This document shows, piece by piece, positions 1-7,927 of a stretch of 7,995 bases of DNA. A program made the translations under genes and the position numbers. Location of the stretch: contig JAQUYY010000079.1 of NCBI GenBank assembly GCA_028691575.1, forward strand, positions 1 through 7,995. The letters are read 5' to 3'. Positions within the stretch are counted from its first letter, which is position 1; each line of letters opens with the position of its first letter. The DNA is from Candidatus Gastranaerophilales bacterium (lineage in GTDB: Bacteria; Cyanobacteriota; Vampirovibrionia; Gastranaerophilales; JAQUYY01). The notes under the pieces were generated by a model. The model was not told the DNA's origin. It did no database searches and saw nothing but the letters and a program-made list of their open reading frames with translations.

Positions 1-162
1 GGTTTAGCGGCTGTCGGCGGTATTTTGTTGGCAGCAAAAGCCGGCAAAAAGAACGAAGAAGAATTAAATACTGTTCAAGTTGCCGCTGTAACTCAATCAC
101 AACCTCAGCCTTCTTATCAATCAACTTCAGCAGCCAATCCTTTTGATAGTTTTGCAAGATAA
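1..162 (+). CDS. C-terminal end of an unidentified Ala/Gly-rich, probably membrane-anchored protein (5' end outside window)
   Basis: The frame is open from the first base and stops at TAA (160-162), giving 53 residues. It begins with a small-residue hydrophobic stretch (GLAAVGGILLAAKAG) followed at once by a charged run (KKNEEE). This looks like the end of a transmembrane helix with a basic cytoplasmic flank. The remaining tail is Gln/Ser/Thr/Pro-rich and ends NPFDSFAR. The codons are visibly richer in G and C than in the minus-strand genes. A strong hairpin 13 bases after the stop closes the gene, which supports it as a real coding end. Most of the protein lies outside the window, so I cannot name it. 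The gene converges on the minus-strand cluster and is a separate transcription unit. Confidence 0.75.
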   Translation, partial: GLAAVGGILLAAKAGKKNEEELNTVQVAAVTQSQPQPSYQSTSAANPFDSFAR

Positions 163-174
163 TTGCGTATTGAA

Positions 175-215
175 TAATAAAAAAGAAGAACTTTAAAAAG
201 TTCTTCTTTTTATTA
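175..215. terminator. Bidirectional intrinsic terminator between convergent genes
   Basis: Bases 181-193 (AAAAGAAGAACTT) pair perfectly with 198-210, leaving the four-base loop TAAA at 194-197. The stem extends outward through 175-180 and 211-215 with one bulged A. Reading plus, the 3' arm ends TTCTTCTTTTTATT; reading minus, it ends TTCTTCTTTTTTATT. Each strand therefore has a U-rich tail. The hairpin lies 13 bases after the plus-strand stop and about 20 bases after the stop of the giant GH13 gene, so it can serve both. The stem has few G-C pairs, which is usual for terminators in AT-rich genomes but makes efficiency uncertain. Confidence 0.85.
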
Positions 216-235
216 TAATTGTTTATTTGTTAAAT

Positions 236-3200
236 TTACATATAGTTAGCTTTAAAAGCCTGATTTATTGAAGGTTTTGGAAATTCTCCAACTCTGTAGA
301 AATGTATTACAGATGAATCAATTTCGATTTGTTCGCCGCTTTTTTTAACCAGTTTATTATTTTTTATTTCATATATATCTTCTGTTGGCTTTGTATCACC
401 GCTCTTAATAGCTCTGAATACAGTATGTGTATCATTTATAATACCGCCCGGGATTTTATCCAAACTAATACCGTCTGTATATATTGTATTTACGCTTTTT
501 CCGCCTCTTGTATTGCTAAAACCGCTGGTGTTAATTACGGAAATAACATCTCTTTTTGTATTATATCTGTATATAGCTCCCAAGTTCTGCGTGCTGTTAA
601 AATCCAATCTTATGGTTGTGCCGTTTTTCAATGGAGACAGCTCTTTTTTGTCTCTTAGGCTAAAGATATTTTTAACGGAATTATTAAATTCTTCAAATTT
701 TTTGCTGTATTCATCGGAATTTTTGTCTATCCATTCCCAGTGATTTCTGTTTCTATTGTGAACATAAACGTTTTTGCTTGGAGTTTCAAAACCTGTTTCG
801 CCGAGCTCATCACCTGAATAAATAGTCGGATTTCCGGGTAATGCAACTAAAATGCTGTATAATGCTTTGTATTTTTCAAAAGCAGGTTCCATAAGTTTTT
901 CATGGACTTCTTTTTCTAATGCTTTTGTATTTACATTTGCCATTGCTGCAGGATTTTTTCTTCTTGCTTGTTCAATAACATCTGAAAATGTATGGTTATA
1001 AGCATTTTTTGCAAAATGATCAGATATATCTGTTCCTGAAATTTTTTTTTCGTCAGCAGTTGTCATTTTCCCTGTTGCTAAGTCTTTTAATGCTGATTTT
1101 ATAGTTATTTGAGCATTTTCAGGAATGGTTTGGAATTTGCTGTTTTTATCATCTAATATATCATTAAATGCATCATAAATAGCTCCTGCTTCCGTTGCAG
1201 GTGCAGGATTTTCTTTTATTAATTTTTCTATAGATGCGGATACTTTTTTATATTCAATAGAATAACTACCAGATTTTTCTTTGGATAAAGAACTAATTAT
1301 CCTGTCGTCATTTTTCATCCAATTGCCATCTTTAGTGAAATTATCAATAATTTTGTCATATTTTTGAGTATCATTAAAACTTTTCCACCAATCTTGATTT
1401 GAAGACATAAAACCTTCATTTATAATGTTAAATATTGGAGAATTTTTGACTGCTTCCCTTGCTTCTTCTTGTGGAAAATCGGATTTTAAAGTCGGACCGT
1501 TCACAAATTTAGCCACGTCAACTGCGAAACCATGGTTTGTTCTTAGTTTATCATGATTTCCAGAGAAAAAATGTGATTGCATAATGTTATCGACCGGACC
1601 GCTTTTAAGAAATGCTTCTAGTTCTTTATTTAGATTACCTATATTTAAATGTTTGCCTTCACCATCTGGAAAACCGTGGACTAATGCTGGAGGCATGGAA
1701 AACAAGTAACTATAGTTTGATTGAGTAGTAAATCCTGTTTTTTCAATAAAATTCTGTTCTTCTTTTACAGATTTGTTAAAATTCATAAATTGAGGCACAT
1801 CTGTGACCTCGCCTATTGTATAGGCTTTAGGGTTGTACTTTCTAACTTCGGTATTAAACTTGCTCCAAAAGTTAATTACTTCTTCCCAGTTATTTTCAAA
1901 TGTTTCTTTATGATTTCTTGTAGCATCAATATCAGCTACGTCTTTTGCAGCATCAATACGCCATTCTAGACCCGCTTCATTTTTATCGATGATAAGTTTA
2001 GATACTTTTAATAACTTATGGTCAATTCCATTCAAACCATTATTAATAATTTCAATTATTTCTTTCTTAGCTGTATCATCTTTGCTTAATCTTATAATAC
2101 CTTTAGAATAAGCGTTTAAAAGATTAGAAGCAACTTCTTTTGAATCACCGTTAATATTAACATTTGTAAAAGTTGAATCGGCTAATTTTTCTTTATCAAA
2201 ATCAATATAAGTAATACCGTTTTCAATTTCAACATCAGGTGAAATGCCACCAATTGCATATAGAGCAACATATCTCATAACATCGTTAGATACTAACCTG
2301 AATAAATCTTTTCCTTCTTTTGTCAGTTCATCATTATCATTAATTAAATTCGATTTTTCAGAAGTCTGAATAATCTCACCTATAATTGGAGTTAACTGAT
2401 TTTTGCAAATATTATCCATTTTATCTGCAATAACAAGATCTTTTTTACCTTCTAATCCTTTAATTGAAGGTAATGAAAGAACAGAACATATTTCAGGTGG
2501 AAATTCTACTGAATCTAACGGAAATTTCCTTAATGAATCATTTAAGGTATTTTCAACAGGTGCTAGATTTACTTCGTATTTGCCTTCGTAAAGATTTTTT
2601 ATGCTTGCTTCAAGATTTTTGTGCGTGTCTTTTTGTAGCATTCCATCTTCAGAAAGAGTTTTAACGGCATTTAATACGTTCTGTTCTGAATTTTTCCCAT
2701 TTGTTTTAGATGAAATAACAGAAGCAACATATTTTGTTAGCACTCTATCTGTTTCATCAGTCCAATAAGCACCGATTTTTGTGACATAATCTTGAACTTG
2801 AGGATTTTTAAATTGCAATTTTGCAATATCCTTGTTTCCATCCCAAAGTTGAATTGTTCCATCTCTATCTGAATTATCCAATGAAAAATTATTCCACTCA
2901 AGCATTAAATCTCTGAATTTTGATACTTGAGGCTCATTTGAAAGGTGTTTTACTTCGTTATTCTGTTTAAAACCAAGTAAATTTCTTTTTCCAAAATCAT
3001 TGAATTTTTCTTTAACTTCCGTAGAAGAAACCTTTGCTAAAATCGGTTGTACCGAATCTTTATAGGTTTTAATCTGATTATAATCATTAAATTTACTTTT
3101 TGCATAAGTTTGAATTATTTCATCGCTGTTTCTTTGATTTTCATCAACCAATCTAACATCGAAAAGCTGAATGTAAGTCGGTTTTGAGAAATCATAACTC

Positions 3201-4165
3201 GGATTTATTTTCCCAAAATCCTTATGAGGAGAGCCGTCTTGATTAAATTTATATAAATAGGGGCTGTTAATAAGTTTTATATCAAAATTATCTTTCGCAT
3301 CTTTAGTTAATTCTTTTGGTAAAAGACCAAATTTTAGGCCTTTTGATTCAAAATCCTGAAGATTAAACCAATCTTTAAACGGAGATTTTTTTCCATGTTC
3401 CATTATATGTTTTATATGAACACCTTCAACACCTTCGTTTACAAATGCACCATCGGCAATCCAGCCCATGCCTTTTTGGAATAATTTAACCTGCATATCC
3501 CTATAATCATTTAAATCGCCAAGTGTACCGGTAATTTGATACGGATTGGTCGTCCAATAACCATGATTTGTTAATCTGTCTTGACCAAATATAGGTGTTC
3601 CCATAATTCTTTTTGCACCCAATTCTTGGATGTAATCAAGTTTTTCCGTTATATCTGTTAGTTTACCATCATATTTATTAAAATGATTTCTTCTGATTTC
3701 CTGTCCATTTTCAGCTTTTTTAGACGGATTAAAACTATCCGGCACTAAATGATAAATAGATCTTGATTTTTCTAATGCAGGGCGTGTTCCTTTTGTAGCA
3801 AGGTTATAATCCCCTTGAGGGGTTTTGATTTTGATAGTTTCATCTAAAACACTACCATTACTATTTAAAAATTTATATGCTAACCTGTCATTATCATTTA
3901 ATTTAACTTCAGATACAGGTATAGACCAAATAGGAATAGTACTGTTTGGCGATTCAACCGGCGTTAGTGTTGCTTTTTTATTACCATTTTTATCGACAAT
4001 TACGGCTTCTAATTGAATATTCGTATCATTTGTAGGTAAATAAAACTGATATTCTTTTTTACCTTCATCATTAGTGACAAGCTTGTGTCCTTTGAAGCTA
4101 AGGTTTTGATTGTATTTTATTGAATTTGAAAATTTATCCATAACTATTATTCTACCAACTTCCAT
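236..4165 (-). CDS. Giant GH13 (alpha-amylase superfamily) protein with long barrel insertions, 1309 aa
   Basis: Seen: residues about 30-115 look like an N-terminal beta-sandwich, possibly carbohydrate-binding. A GH13 barrel starts at about 136 (IYHLVPDSFN, then LGAKRIMGTPIF and HGYWTTNPYQI). Conserved regions follow: I, WIADGAFVNE (D238); II, WRIDAAK (R736, nucleophile D738, K741); III, YTIGEV (acid/base E786); IV, GNHD (H871, D872); and the strand-8 signature PGNPTIYSGDE at 1110-1120. The all-beta C-terminal domain ends SSVIHFYRVGEF. The triad is intact, so activity on an alpha-glucan is likely, but hydrolase and transferase cannot be told apart. Most GH13 enzymes have 450-700 residues; here regions I and II are 500 residues apart, and about 200 extra residues lie between region IV and strand 8. 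No signal peptide is visible, so it is probably cytoplasmic. The annotated ATG has AAGGG only about 3 bases upstream. Met9 (start 4141, GGTAG 10 bases upstream) is a credible alternative start. Confidence 0.9.
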   Translation of the reverse strand: MEVGRIIVMDKFSNSIKYNQNLSFKGHKLVTNDEGKKEYQFYLPTNDTNIQLEAVIVDKNGNKKATLTPVESPNSTIPIWSIPVSEVKLNDNDRLAYKFLNSNGSVLDETIKIKTPQGDYNLATKGTRPALEKSRSIYHLVPDSFNPSKKAENGQEIRRNHFNKYDGKLTDITEKLDYIQELGAKRIMGTPIFGQDRLTNHGYWTTNPYQITGTLGDLNDYRDMQVKLFQKGMGWIADGAFVNEGVEGVHIKHIMEHGKKSPFKDWFNLQDFESKGLKFGLLPKELTKDAKDNFDIKLINSPYLYKFNQDGSPHKDFGKINPSYDFSKPTYIQLFDVRLVDENQRNSDEIIQTYAKSKFNDYNQIKTYKDSVQPILAKVSSTEVKEKFNDFGKRNLLGFKQNNEVKHLSNEPQVSKFRDLMLEWNNFSLDNSDRDGTIQLWDGNKDIAKLQFKNPQVQDYVTKIGAYWTDETDRVLTKYVASVISSKTNGKNSEQNVLNAVKTLSEDGMLQKDTHKNLEASIKNLYEGKYEVNLAPVENTLNDSLRKFPLDSVEFPPEICSVLSLPSIKGLEGKKDLVIADKMDNICKNQLTPIIGEIIQTSEKSNLINDNDELTKEGKDLFRLVSNDVMRYVALYAIGGISPDVEIENGITYIDFDKEKLADSTFTNVNINGDSKEVASNLLNAYSKGIIRLSKDDTAKKEIIEIINNGLNGIDHKLLKVSKLIIDKNEAGLEWRIDAAKDVADIDATRNHKETFENNWEEVINFWSKFNTEVRKYNPKAYTIGEVTDVPQFMNFNKSVKEEQNFIEKTGFTTQSNYSYLFSMPPALVHGFPDGEGKHLNIGNLNKELEAFLKSGPVDNIMQSHFFSGNHDKLRTNHGFAVDVAKFVNGPTLKSDFPQEEAREAVKNSPIFNIINEGFMSSNQDWWKSFNDTQKYDKIIDNFTKDGNWMKNDDRIISSLSKEKSGSYSIEYKKVSASIEKLIKENPAPATEAGAIYDAFNDILDDKNSKFQTIPENAQITIKSALKDLATGKMTTADEKKISGTDISDHFAKNAYNHTFSDVIEQARRKNPAAMANVNTKALEKEVHEKLMEPAFEKYKALYSILVALPGNPTIYSGDELGETGFETPSKNVYVHNRNRNHWEWIDKNSDEYSKKFEEFNNSVKNIFSLRDKKELSPLKNGTTIRLDFNSTQNLGAIYRYNTKRDVISVINTSGFSNTRGGKSVNTIYTDGISLDKIPGGIINDTHTVFRAIKSGDTKPTEDIYEIKNNKLVKKSGEQIEIDSSVIHFYRVGEFPKPSINQAFKANYM

Positions 4166-4252
4166 TTCCCTTATGTTTTATAAAAAAATAAAAATTTAAA
4201 AAATTGACCTGATAAGAAGATTTTGAGCAATTTATTTACAAATATGTAACAT
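4166..4252 (-). promoter_or_regulatory. AT-rich spacer before the giant GH13 gene, with a possible weak promoter
   Basis: This 87-base gap is the longest non-coding stretch in the minus-strand cluster. It contains long A/T runs but no G-C-rich hairpin, so I see no terminator separating the two GH13 genes. A TATAAA at 4177-4182 (minus) could be a -10 box. No good -35 lies at the right distance; the best is AATTTT, which is poor. A transcript from it would begin about 5 bases before the annotated ATG, giving an almost leaderless message or a leader of about 29 bases if Met9 is the true start. Read-through from upstream is the simpler explanation. Confidence 0.25.
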
Positions 4253-6010
4253 TTATTTTTGTTTGTAGATTTTTTCAACTTGATTTTCAATGTTTGGCGT
4301 ACTTATTTCAAACAAATGGAATTTTGCAGGGGCAAGATCAACTTTTAAGAAACCGTTACTTGCGTTAATATTGCTTTGTGCGCCATAGGCAGGTGCAATA
4401 TCTGCTATTTGTTGTGCTTTTAGCCCAGGAATTTTTATATTTCCCGATTCTCTTGCATTTACATCTTTATTTGCAACTACTAATAATGTTTTGCCATTAT
4501 AATGTCTTGCGAATGCTATTATTTGATTTTCTTTATTAGAGCTTACTTCTAGAGGGATATAGGATCCTTTTGTAATAATATCTGAATATTTTTCTCTTAT
4601 ATTCATCATATTAGACATATATTTGCCGATTTGAGGATCATCACCTTCCGGTTTTCTTGAATAATTAAATATATCAAGTTTCTCAGGATGAGCTACATTT
4701 ATAGTACAGTCAGTATCTGTTGAATTATTTTCTTTATCTCTATATGGATATATATATCTGTCTCCTGATTCAAAACCGGTTACAAAATAAGGATTTGTCA
4801 TTGGTAATGTAGCTTGAAGTCCTGTTGTCAAGTTACAATACAAAACTCCGCCATTTGCCATTGGACTTTTGTCATCATGTGTTGCAAAAGAACCTATTAA
4901 TGACTTTCTTTCAGGCATTTTTTGAGACATTTCCAGATTTAATATCATATTTTCATGAAATTCTTTTGCCGTAGGCCATTCATGGAATATATGGTATTGT
5001 CCATAATACGAATCAAATCCTACTTTTAACAAATCTTCCGGTCTATCAGCCGGTACATTTGCCATTGGAGATGCATCTTCGTAAGTATAGCTTTCTGCCA
5101 AAAATGCAAATTGAGGATCTTTTGATCTTGCATAAGGTATTATTTCGTTCCAAAATTCCATAGGTTTAGCCCTTGCTACATCGGCTCTAATACCGTCTAT
5201 ACCTAAGTCAACACACATATCTACATATTGTTTGTGCATATCAACAAGGGGCTTGTTTAAAGCTTTATTTTCTTTATCAGCCCAAGGTTTGAACATTCTG
5301 ATATCTTGCCAGCCTTGAGGAACTTCAGGAATACCTTTTTCATCGGTTGCCATTAATTCCGGTTGACTATAATACATATCTAATGCTGCACAACTTGGCA
5401 AATCAATCATAACTCTAATGCCTCGTTTGTGGCATTCATCTAGAAATGTTTTCATTTCTTCTTTTACATCTTTAGGATTGTTAGGATCATCAAGCATCGG
5501 GTCAATTTTTAAATAATCCGCAGGAGCATATATAGAACCTGCTGTTCCCATAGCTTCTTTTTTCCCTGGAGGATGTATCGGAAGTAAATGCAATGTGTTT
5601 ATTCCGTAAGATTTTAGCTCGTCTAATCTTTCAACAGCGTTTAAAAATGTACCTTTTTGTTCGTTTGATTCGATTAGTTGATTTCCATTAGTATCTTTTG
5701 CATTAAAAGTTCTTGGTATCATTGCATAAATAACTGCTTTATTATTTTGAAATAAAGTTTTTAAATCATTATTCCAGCTAAATCTTTGTTGAGGAGCAGT
5801 TTTATCCACAACAGAAGTTGTTTTGTTTGAGTTCATCATTGCTTGAGTCTTAAAAAAACCTGAAATCAAAGATGTTGAATTATTTGATTTAACCGAATAA
5901 TATCCAAAAGCAACTTGATTATTAGAAGTGAATGGTTTTTTATTTACTTCATTTTTAATTAAATTTTTATTTGGAGTATTTATATTTACGTTATTGCTTT
6001 TAACTTGCAT
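4253..6010 (-). CDS. GH13 alpha-amylase-superfamily enzyme with GlgE-like features, 585 aa
   Basis: Seen: an Asn/Lys/Ser-rich, non-hydrophobic extension (residues 1-85, with NNQVAFGY at 30-37) precedes a GH13 barrel from about 92 (AVIYAMIPRTF). Next come LLPIHPPG (142-149); region I, VMIDLPSCA with D203; region II, GIRADVARAKP with R275 and nucleophile D277; region III, FLAESYT with acid/base E306; and region IV, ATHDD with H378 and D379. A beta C-terminal domain (about 485-572) ends KFHLFEIST. The catalytic triad is complete. The Asn-His pair that usually closes region I is Cys-Ala here. PIHPPG, the Cys after region I, HPEWF-like SQPELM, QDIRMF, AKPMEFW and LAESYT recall GlgE maltosyltransferases (GH13_3), but region IV is the ordinary His-Asp type. 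Substrate and reaction remain open. No signal peptide is seen, so a cytosolic location is likely. The start is secured by AAGGAG 9 bases upstream; the gene is translationally coupled to the membrane protein. Confidence 0.9.
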   Translation of the reverse strand: MQVKSNNVNINTPNKNLIKNEVNKKPFTSNNQVAFGYYSVKSNNSTSLISGFFKTQAMMNSNKTTSVVDKTAPQQRFSWNNDLKTLFQNNKAVIYAMIPRTFNAKDTNGNQLIESNEQKGTFLNAVERLDELKSYGINTLHLLPIHPPGKKEAMGTAGSIYAPADYLKIDPMLDDPNNPKDVKEEMKTFLDECHKRGIRVMIDLPSCAALDMYYSQPELMATDEKGIPEVPQGWQDIRMFKPWADKENKALNKPLVDMHKQYVDMCVDLGIDGIRADVARAKPMEFWNEIIPYARSKDPQFAFLAESYTYEDASPMANVPADRPEDLLKVGFDSYYGQYHIFHEWPTAKEFHENMILNLEMSQKMPERKSLIGSFATHDDKSPMANGGVLYCNLTTGLQATLPMTNPYFVTGFESGDRYIYPYRDKENNSTDTDCTINVAHPEKLDIFNYSRKPEGDDPQIGKYMSNMMNIREKYSDIITKGSYIPLEVSSNKENQIIAFARHYNGKTLLVVANKDVNARESGNIKIPGLKAQQIADIAPAYGAQSNINASNGFLKVDLAPAKFHLFEISTPNIENQVEKIYKQK

Positions 6011-6016
6011 TTATAA

Positions 6017-7927
6017 CTACTCCTTCACTTCATATACGTCTTTATTAAAACGATTAGTTTTGCCAAATTGCGTAATTGCTAATGCAGTAACTCCTAACAA
6101 TGCGATTCCAATGCCTGCTACAGGCTTAATCCAGCCTTTGTAAAATCTTGTTTCATTAGCAGCATCTCTTACAAATTCATTAAAAGTTTTGCCTACCCAT
6201 TTTGTTGTTGCTTCACTTACATTGTTATGGATTTTTTCACCATTGTTATAACCAATAAATTTACTTATTTCAGAATGAACCATTTTATTATGCATATTTA
6301 TTTTTTCTAATTGATTTTGCATATTTAATTCATTAAAGATAAACTGCATTTTTCCACCCATATTTGAAAATCTGGTTTTATAAAGTTCAGGCTCATTGTA
6401 TAAATTATCAACACCAAATCCTTTAACTAAGTTTGTAACATCATTTTTATTATTCGCAGTTACAGCATCTAACACGTTAAACACGCTGTACCAGCTGGAC
6501 TTAGTATCTAATACTTTGTTATCTATTCTTCCGAAAGTTTCAATAGCAATACGGTTATTATCTGCAATTTTAAATCTTTTGCCATTTATTTGTTGTTCGG
6601 CAATAAATTCCAATTTATTTTTCAAAAGTTCTTTTTCTTGACCTTCAGGAGCTTTTGCTATTTCTTCTTTTAGACTCGCTACTATTTCACCCGCTTTTTC
6701 TTTAAGTATTGTAGCTGCAACATCTGTTTTTTGAATAGGTTTATCTATAGCCTCAACACATTTTTTAACAGCTTCTTTTAATGCGTCATCATTATTGCCA
6801 AAAGTATTCATTAAATGCTCGGTAAGTATTTGTGTTCTTGTATGTGCATTTTGATTTATTGAAATAGCTGTTAGAAGTTTTTTATCAATTTTTAGAGCTT
6901 TAATAATTTTATTAGGAACTTTTGCCCACTCATCACCAACTACAGAAATACCATCTGCATTTTTAATCGGTTTATTTATGCCTGAAACAAATCTTTTAAA
7001 ATTATACTCATCTGCAGGATTTAAATCTTTTCCCAATAAAGCATCATAAGCTTTTTCAAAAGCAATTATATGCTCATCAATAGTTGCAGGAGCTTTTTTA
7101 CTTGGTTTAACAGCTGAAAGCAAACTGGCAATAGGATTAACAACAATCTTTTTATACGGATTATTTCCCACATTTAATAATTCATCTATATTCTTTAATC
7201 CGGCTTCCTTAGCTGCATTTTTAACTCTTACTGCTTCTGTTATATCTCTAACAGGTCTTTGAATGTAATTTGCCATTAAACTTGATATCACAGGTGTCGC
7301 AATACCTGCGGTTAACATCCATAGAGTATTTGTTTGTGTTGCAACTTGTTTTGCTTTTTCTTGAATATGTTTTTTTCTGTCTTTAATGTTTTCAGGCACA
7401 CCAAGTTTATCACCCATTTTATTTATTTGTTTATCATCCATTAAATCCCATGGCAAATATTGCGAATCTTGATAAAATGGCTTCCTTTTACCTGATGAAT
7501 CAACATATTCTTGATTCATATCCACACCTTTAACAGCGTTAACAAGTGGATTTATAATCATTTTAGGCCAAATTGCCATTGCGCCGAAGAAAGAGCTAAA
7601 ACCTACAAATTCCATAACTTTATTAACGGGCTTAACATAATTTGATTGCAAAACAGCCGCAATTCCAAGACCGCCAAGCATTAACGTTAAATCGTGAATT
7701 TTTCCTACTGTATAATCATTTCCTTCACCTTTTAGTGCATTTGCAAAGTATTTTGCATTTCTGACAGGCTCTGTTGCTGAATGTGCAATTGATTGTACAA
7801 AATTTTCTTTTACTAAATGACCTTTTATTTCACCTTTTAATTCTTTAACTTTTAATTCTTTTGCTATCGGCTTAGAATTAGAATTTAAAGAAAAATATTG
7901 AGAGGTATAATTATTAATCATTGACAT
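6017..7927 (-). CDS. Unrecognised membrane-associated protein, 636 aa, co-expressed with GH13 enzymes
   Basis: I do not recognise a family. Seen: hydrophobic stretches at about 78-96 (LTLMLGGLGIAAVL), 104-124 (VGFSSFFGAMAIWP), 201-220 (TLWMLTAGIATPVISSLM) and 602-620 (PVAGIGIALLGVTALAI), the last followed by a basic, hydrophilic tail. Between about 225 and 590 the protein is soluble, Lys/Glu/Asn-rich and mostly helical in character, with a likely amphipathic or coiled region at about 385-445. There is no signal peptide at the extreme N-terminus and no catalytic motif I can name. The layout, paired hydrophobic segments near the N-terminus, a long soluble middle and a C-terminal hydrophobic helix, suggests a membrane scaffold or anchor. 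The start ATG overlaps the stop of the preceding gene (TAATG) and has AGAGG 10 bases upstream. Met3 (start 7921) is a less favoured alternative. Coupling to the downstream GH13 gene hints at a joint role in glucan metabolism, which is inference. Confidence 0.85.
   Translation of the reverse strand: MSMINNYTSQYFSLNSNSKPIAKELKVKELKGEIKGHLVKENFVQSIAHSATEPVRNAKYFANALKGEGNDYTVGKIHDLTLMLGGLGIAAVLQSNYVKPVNKVMEFVGFSSFFGAMAIWPKMIINPLVNAVKGVDMNQEYVDSSGKRKPFYQDSQYLPWDLMDDKQINKMGDKLGVPENIKDRKKHIQEKAKQVATQTNTLWMLTAGIATPVISSLMANYIQRPVRDITEAVRVKNAAKEAGLKNIDELLNVGNNPYKKIVVNPIASLLSAVKPSKKAPATIDEHIIAFEKAYDALLGKDLNPADEYNFKRFVSGINKPIKNADGISVVGDEWAKVPNKIIKALKIDKKLLTAISINQNAHTRTQILTEHLMNTFGNNDDALKEAVKKCVEAIDKPIQKTDVAATILKEKAGEIVASLKEEIAKAPEGQEKELLKNKLEFIAEQQINGKRFKIADNNRIAIETFGRIDNKVLDTKSSWYSVFNVLDAVTANNKNDVTNLVKGFGVDNLYNEPELYKTRFSNMGGKMQFIFNELNMQNQLEKINMHNKMVHSEISKFIGYNNGEKIHNNVSEATTKWVGKTFNEFVRDAANETRFYKGWIKPVAGIGIALLGVTALAITQFGKTNRFNKDVYEVKE
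6020..6025 (-). promoter_or_regulatory. Shine-Dalgarno AAGGAG for the 585-aa GH13 gene, inside the upstream coding end
   Basis: On the minus strand AAGGAG forms the last two sense codons (Lys-Glu) of the membrane protein. It is followed by TAG, then TTATAA, then the ATG of the GH13 gene, a spacing of 9 bases. Ribosomes ending the upstream gene therefore stop on the binding site of the next. This fixes the GH13 start and points to translational coupling. Confidence 0.88.

Noticed and set aside
329..743. Plus-strand open frames opposite the end of the giant GH13 gene (and similar ones at 1721-1969, 2403-2664, 3825-4016, 5928-6143 and 6396-6641).
   Set aside because: They lie wholly or almost wholly opposite well-supported minus-strand genes and encode Phe/Leu/Ser-rich sequence expected from the complement of Lys/Asn/Glu codons. 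They lack convincing ribosome binding sites.
4166..4205. Terminator between the two GH13 genes, suggested by T runs on the minus strand.
   Set aside because: Only weak A/T self-complementarity (AAATTT) precedes the T runs; there is no stable stem comparable to the hairpin at 175-215.
4204..4232. Plus-strand promoter starting from TTGACC in the spacer between the two GH13 genes.
   Set aside because: The hexamer is good, but the sequence 17 bases on is GCAATT, not a -10 box, and no plus-strand gene follows.
4253..6010. Naming the 585-aa GH13 glgE.
   Set aside because: Several loops resemble GlgE, but region IV is an ordinary His-Asp, the N-terminal domain arrangement differs and the protein is shorter than typical GlgE. 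A gene symbol would overstate the case.
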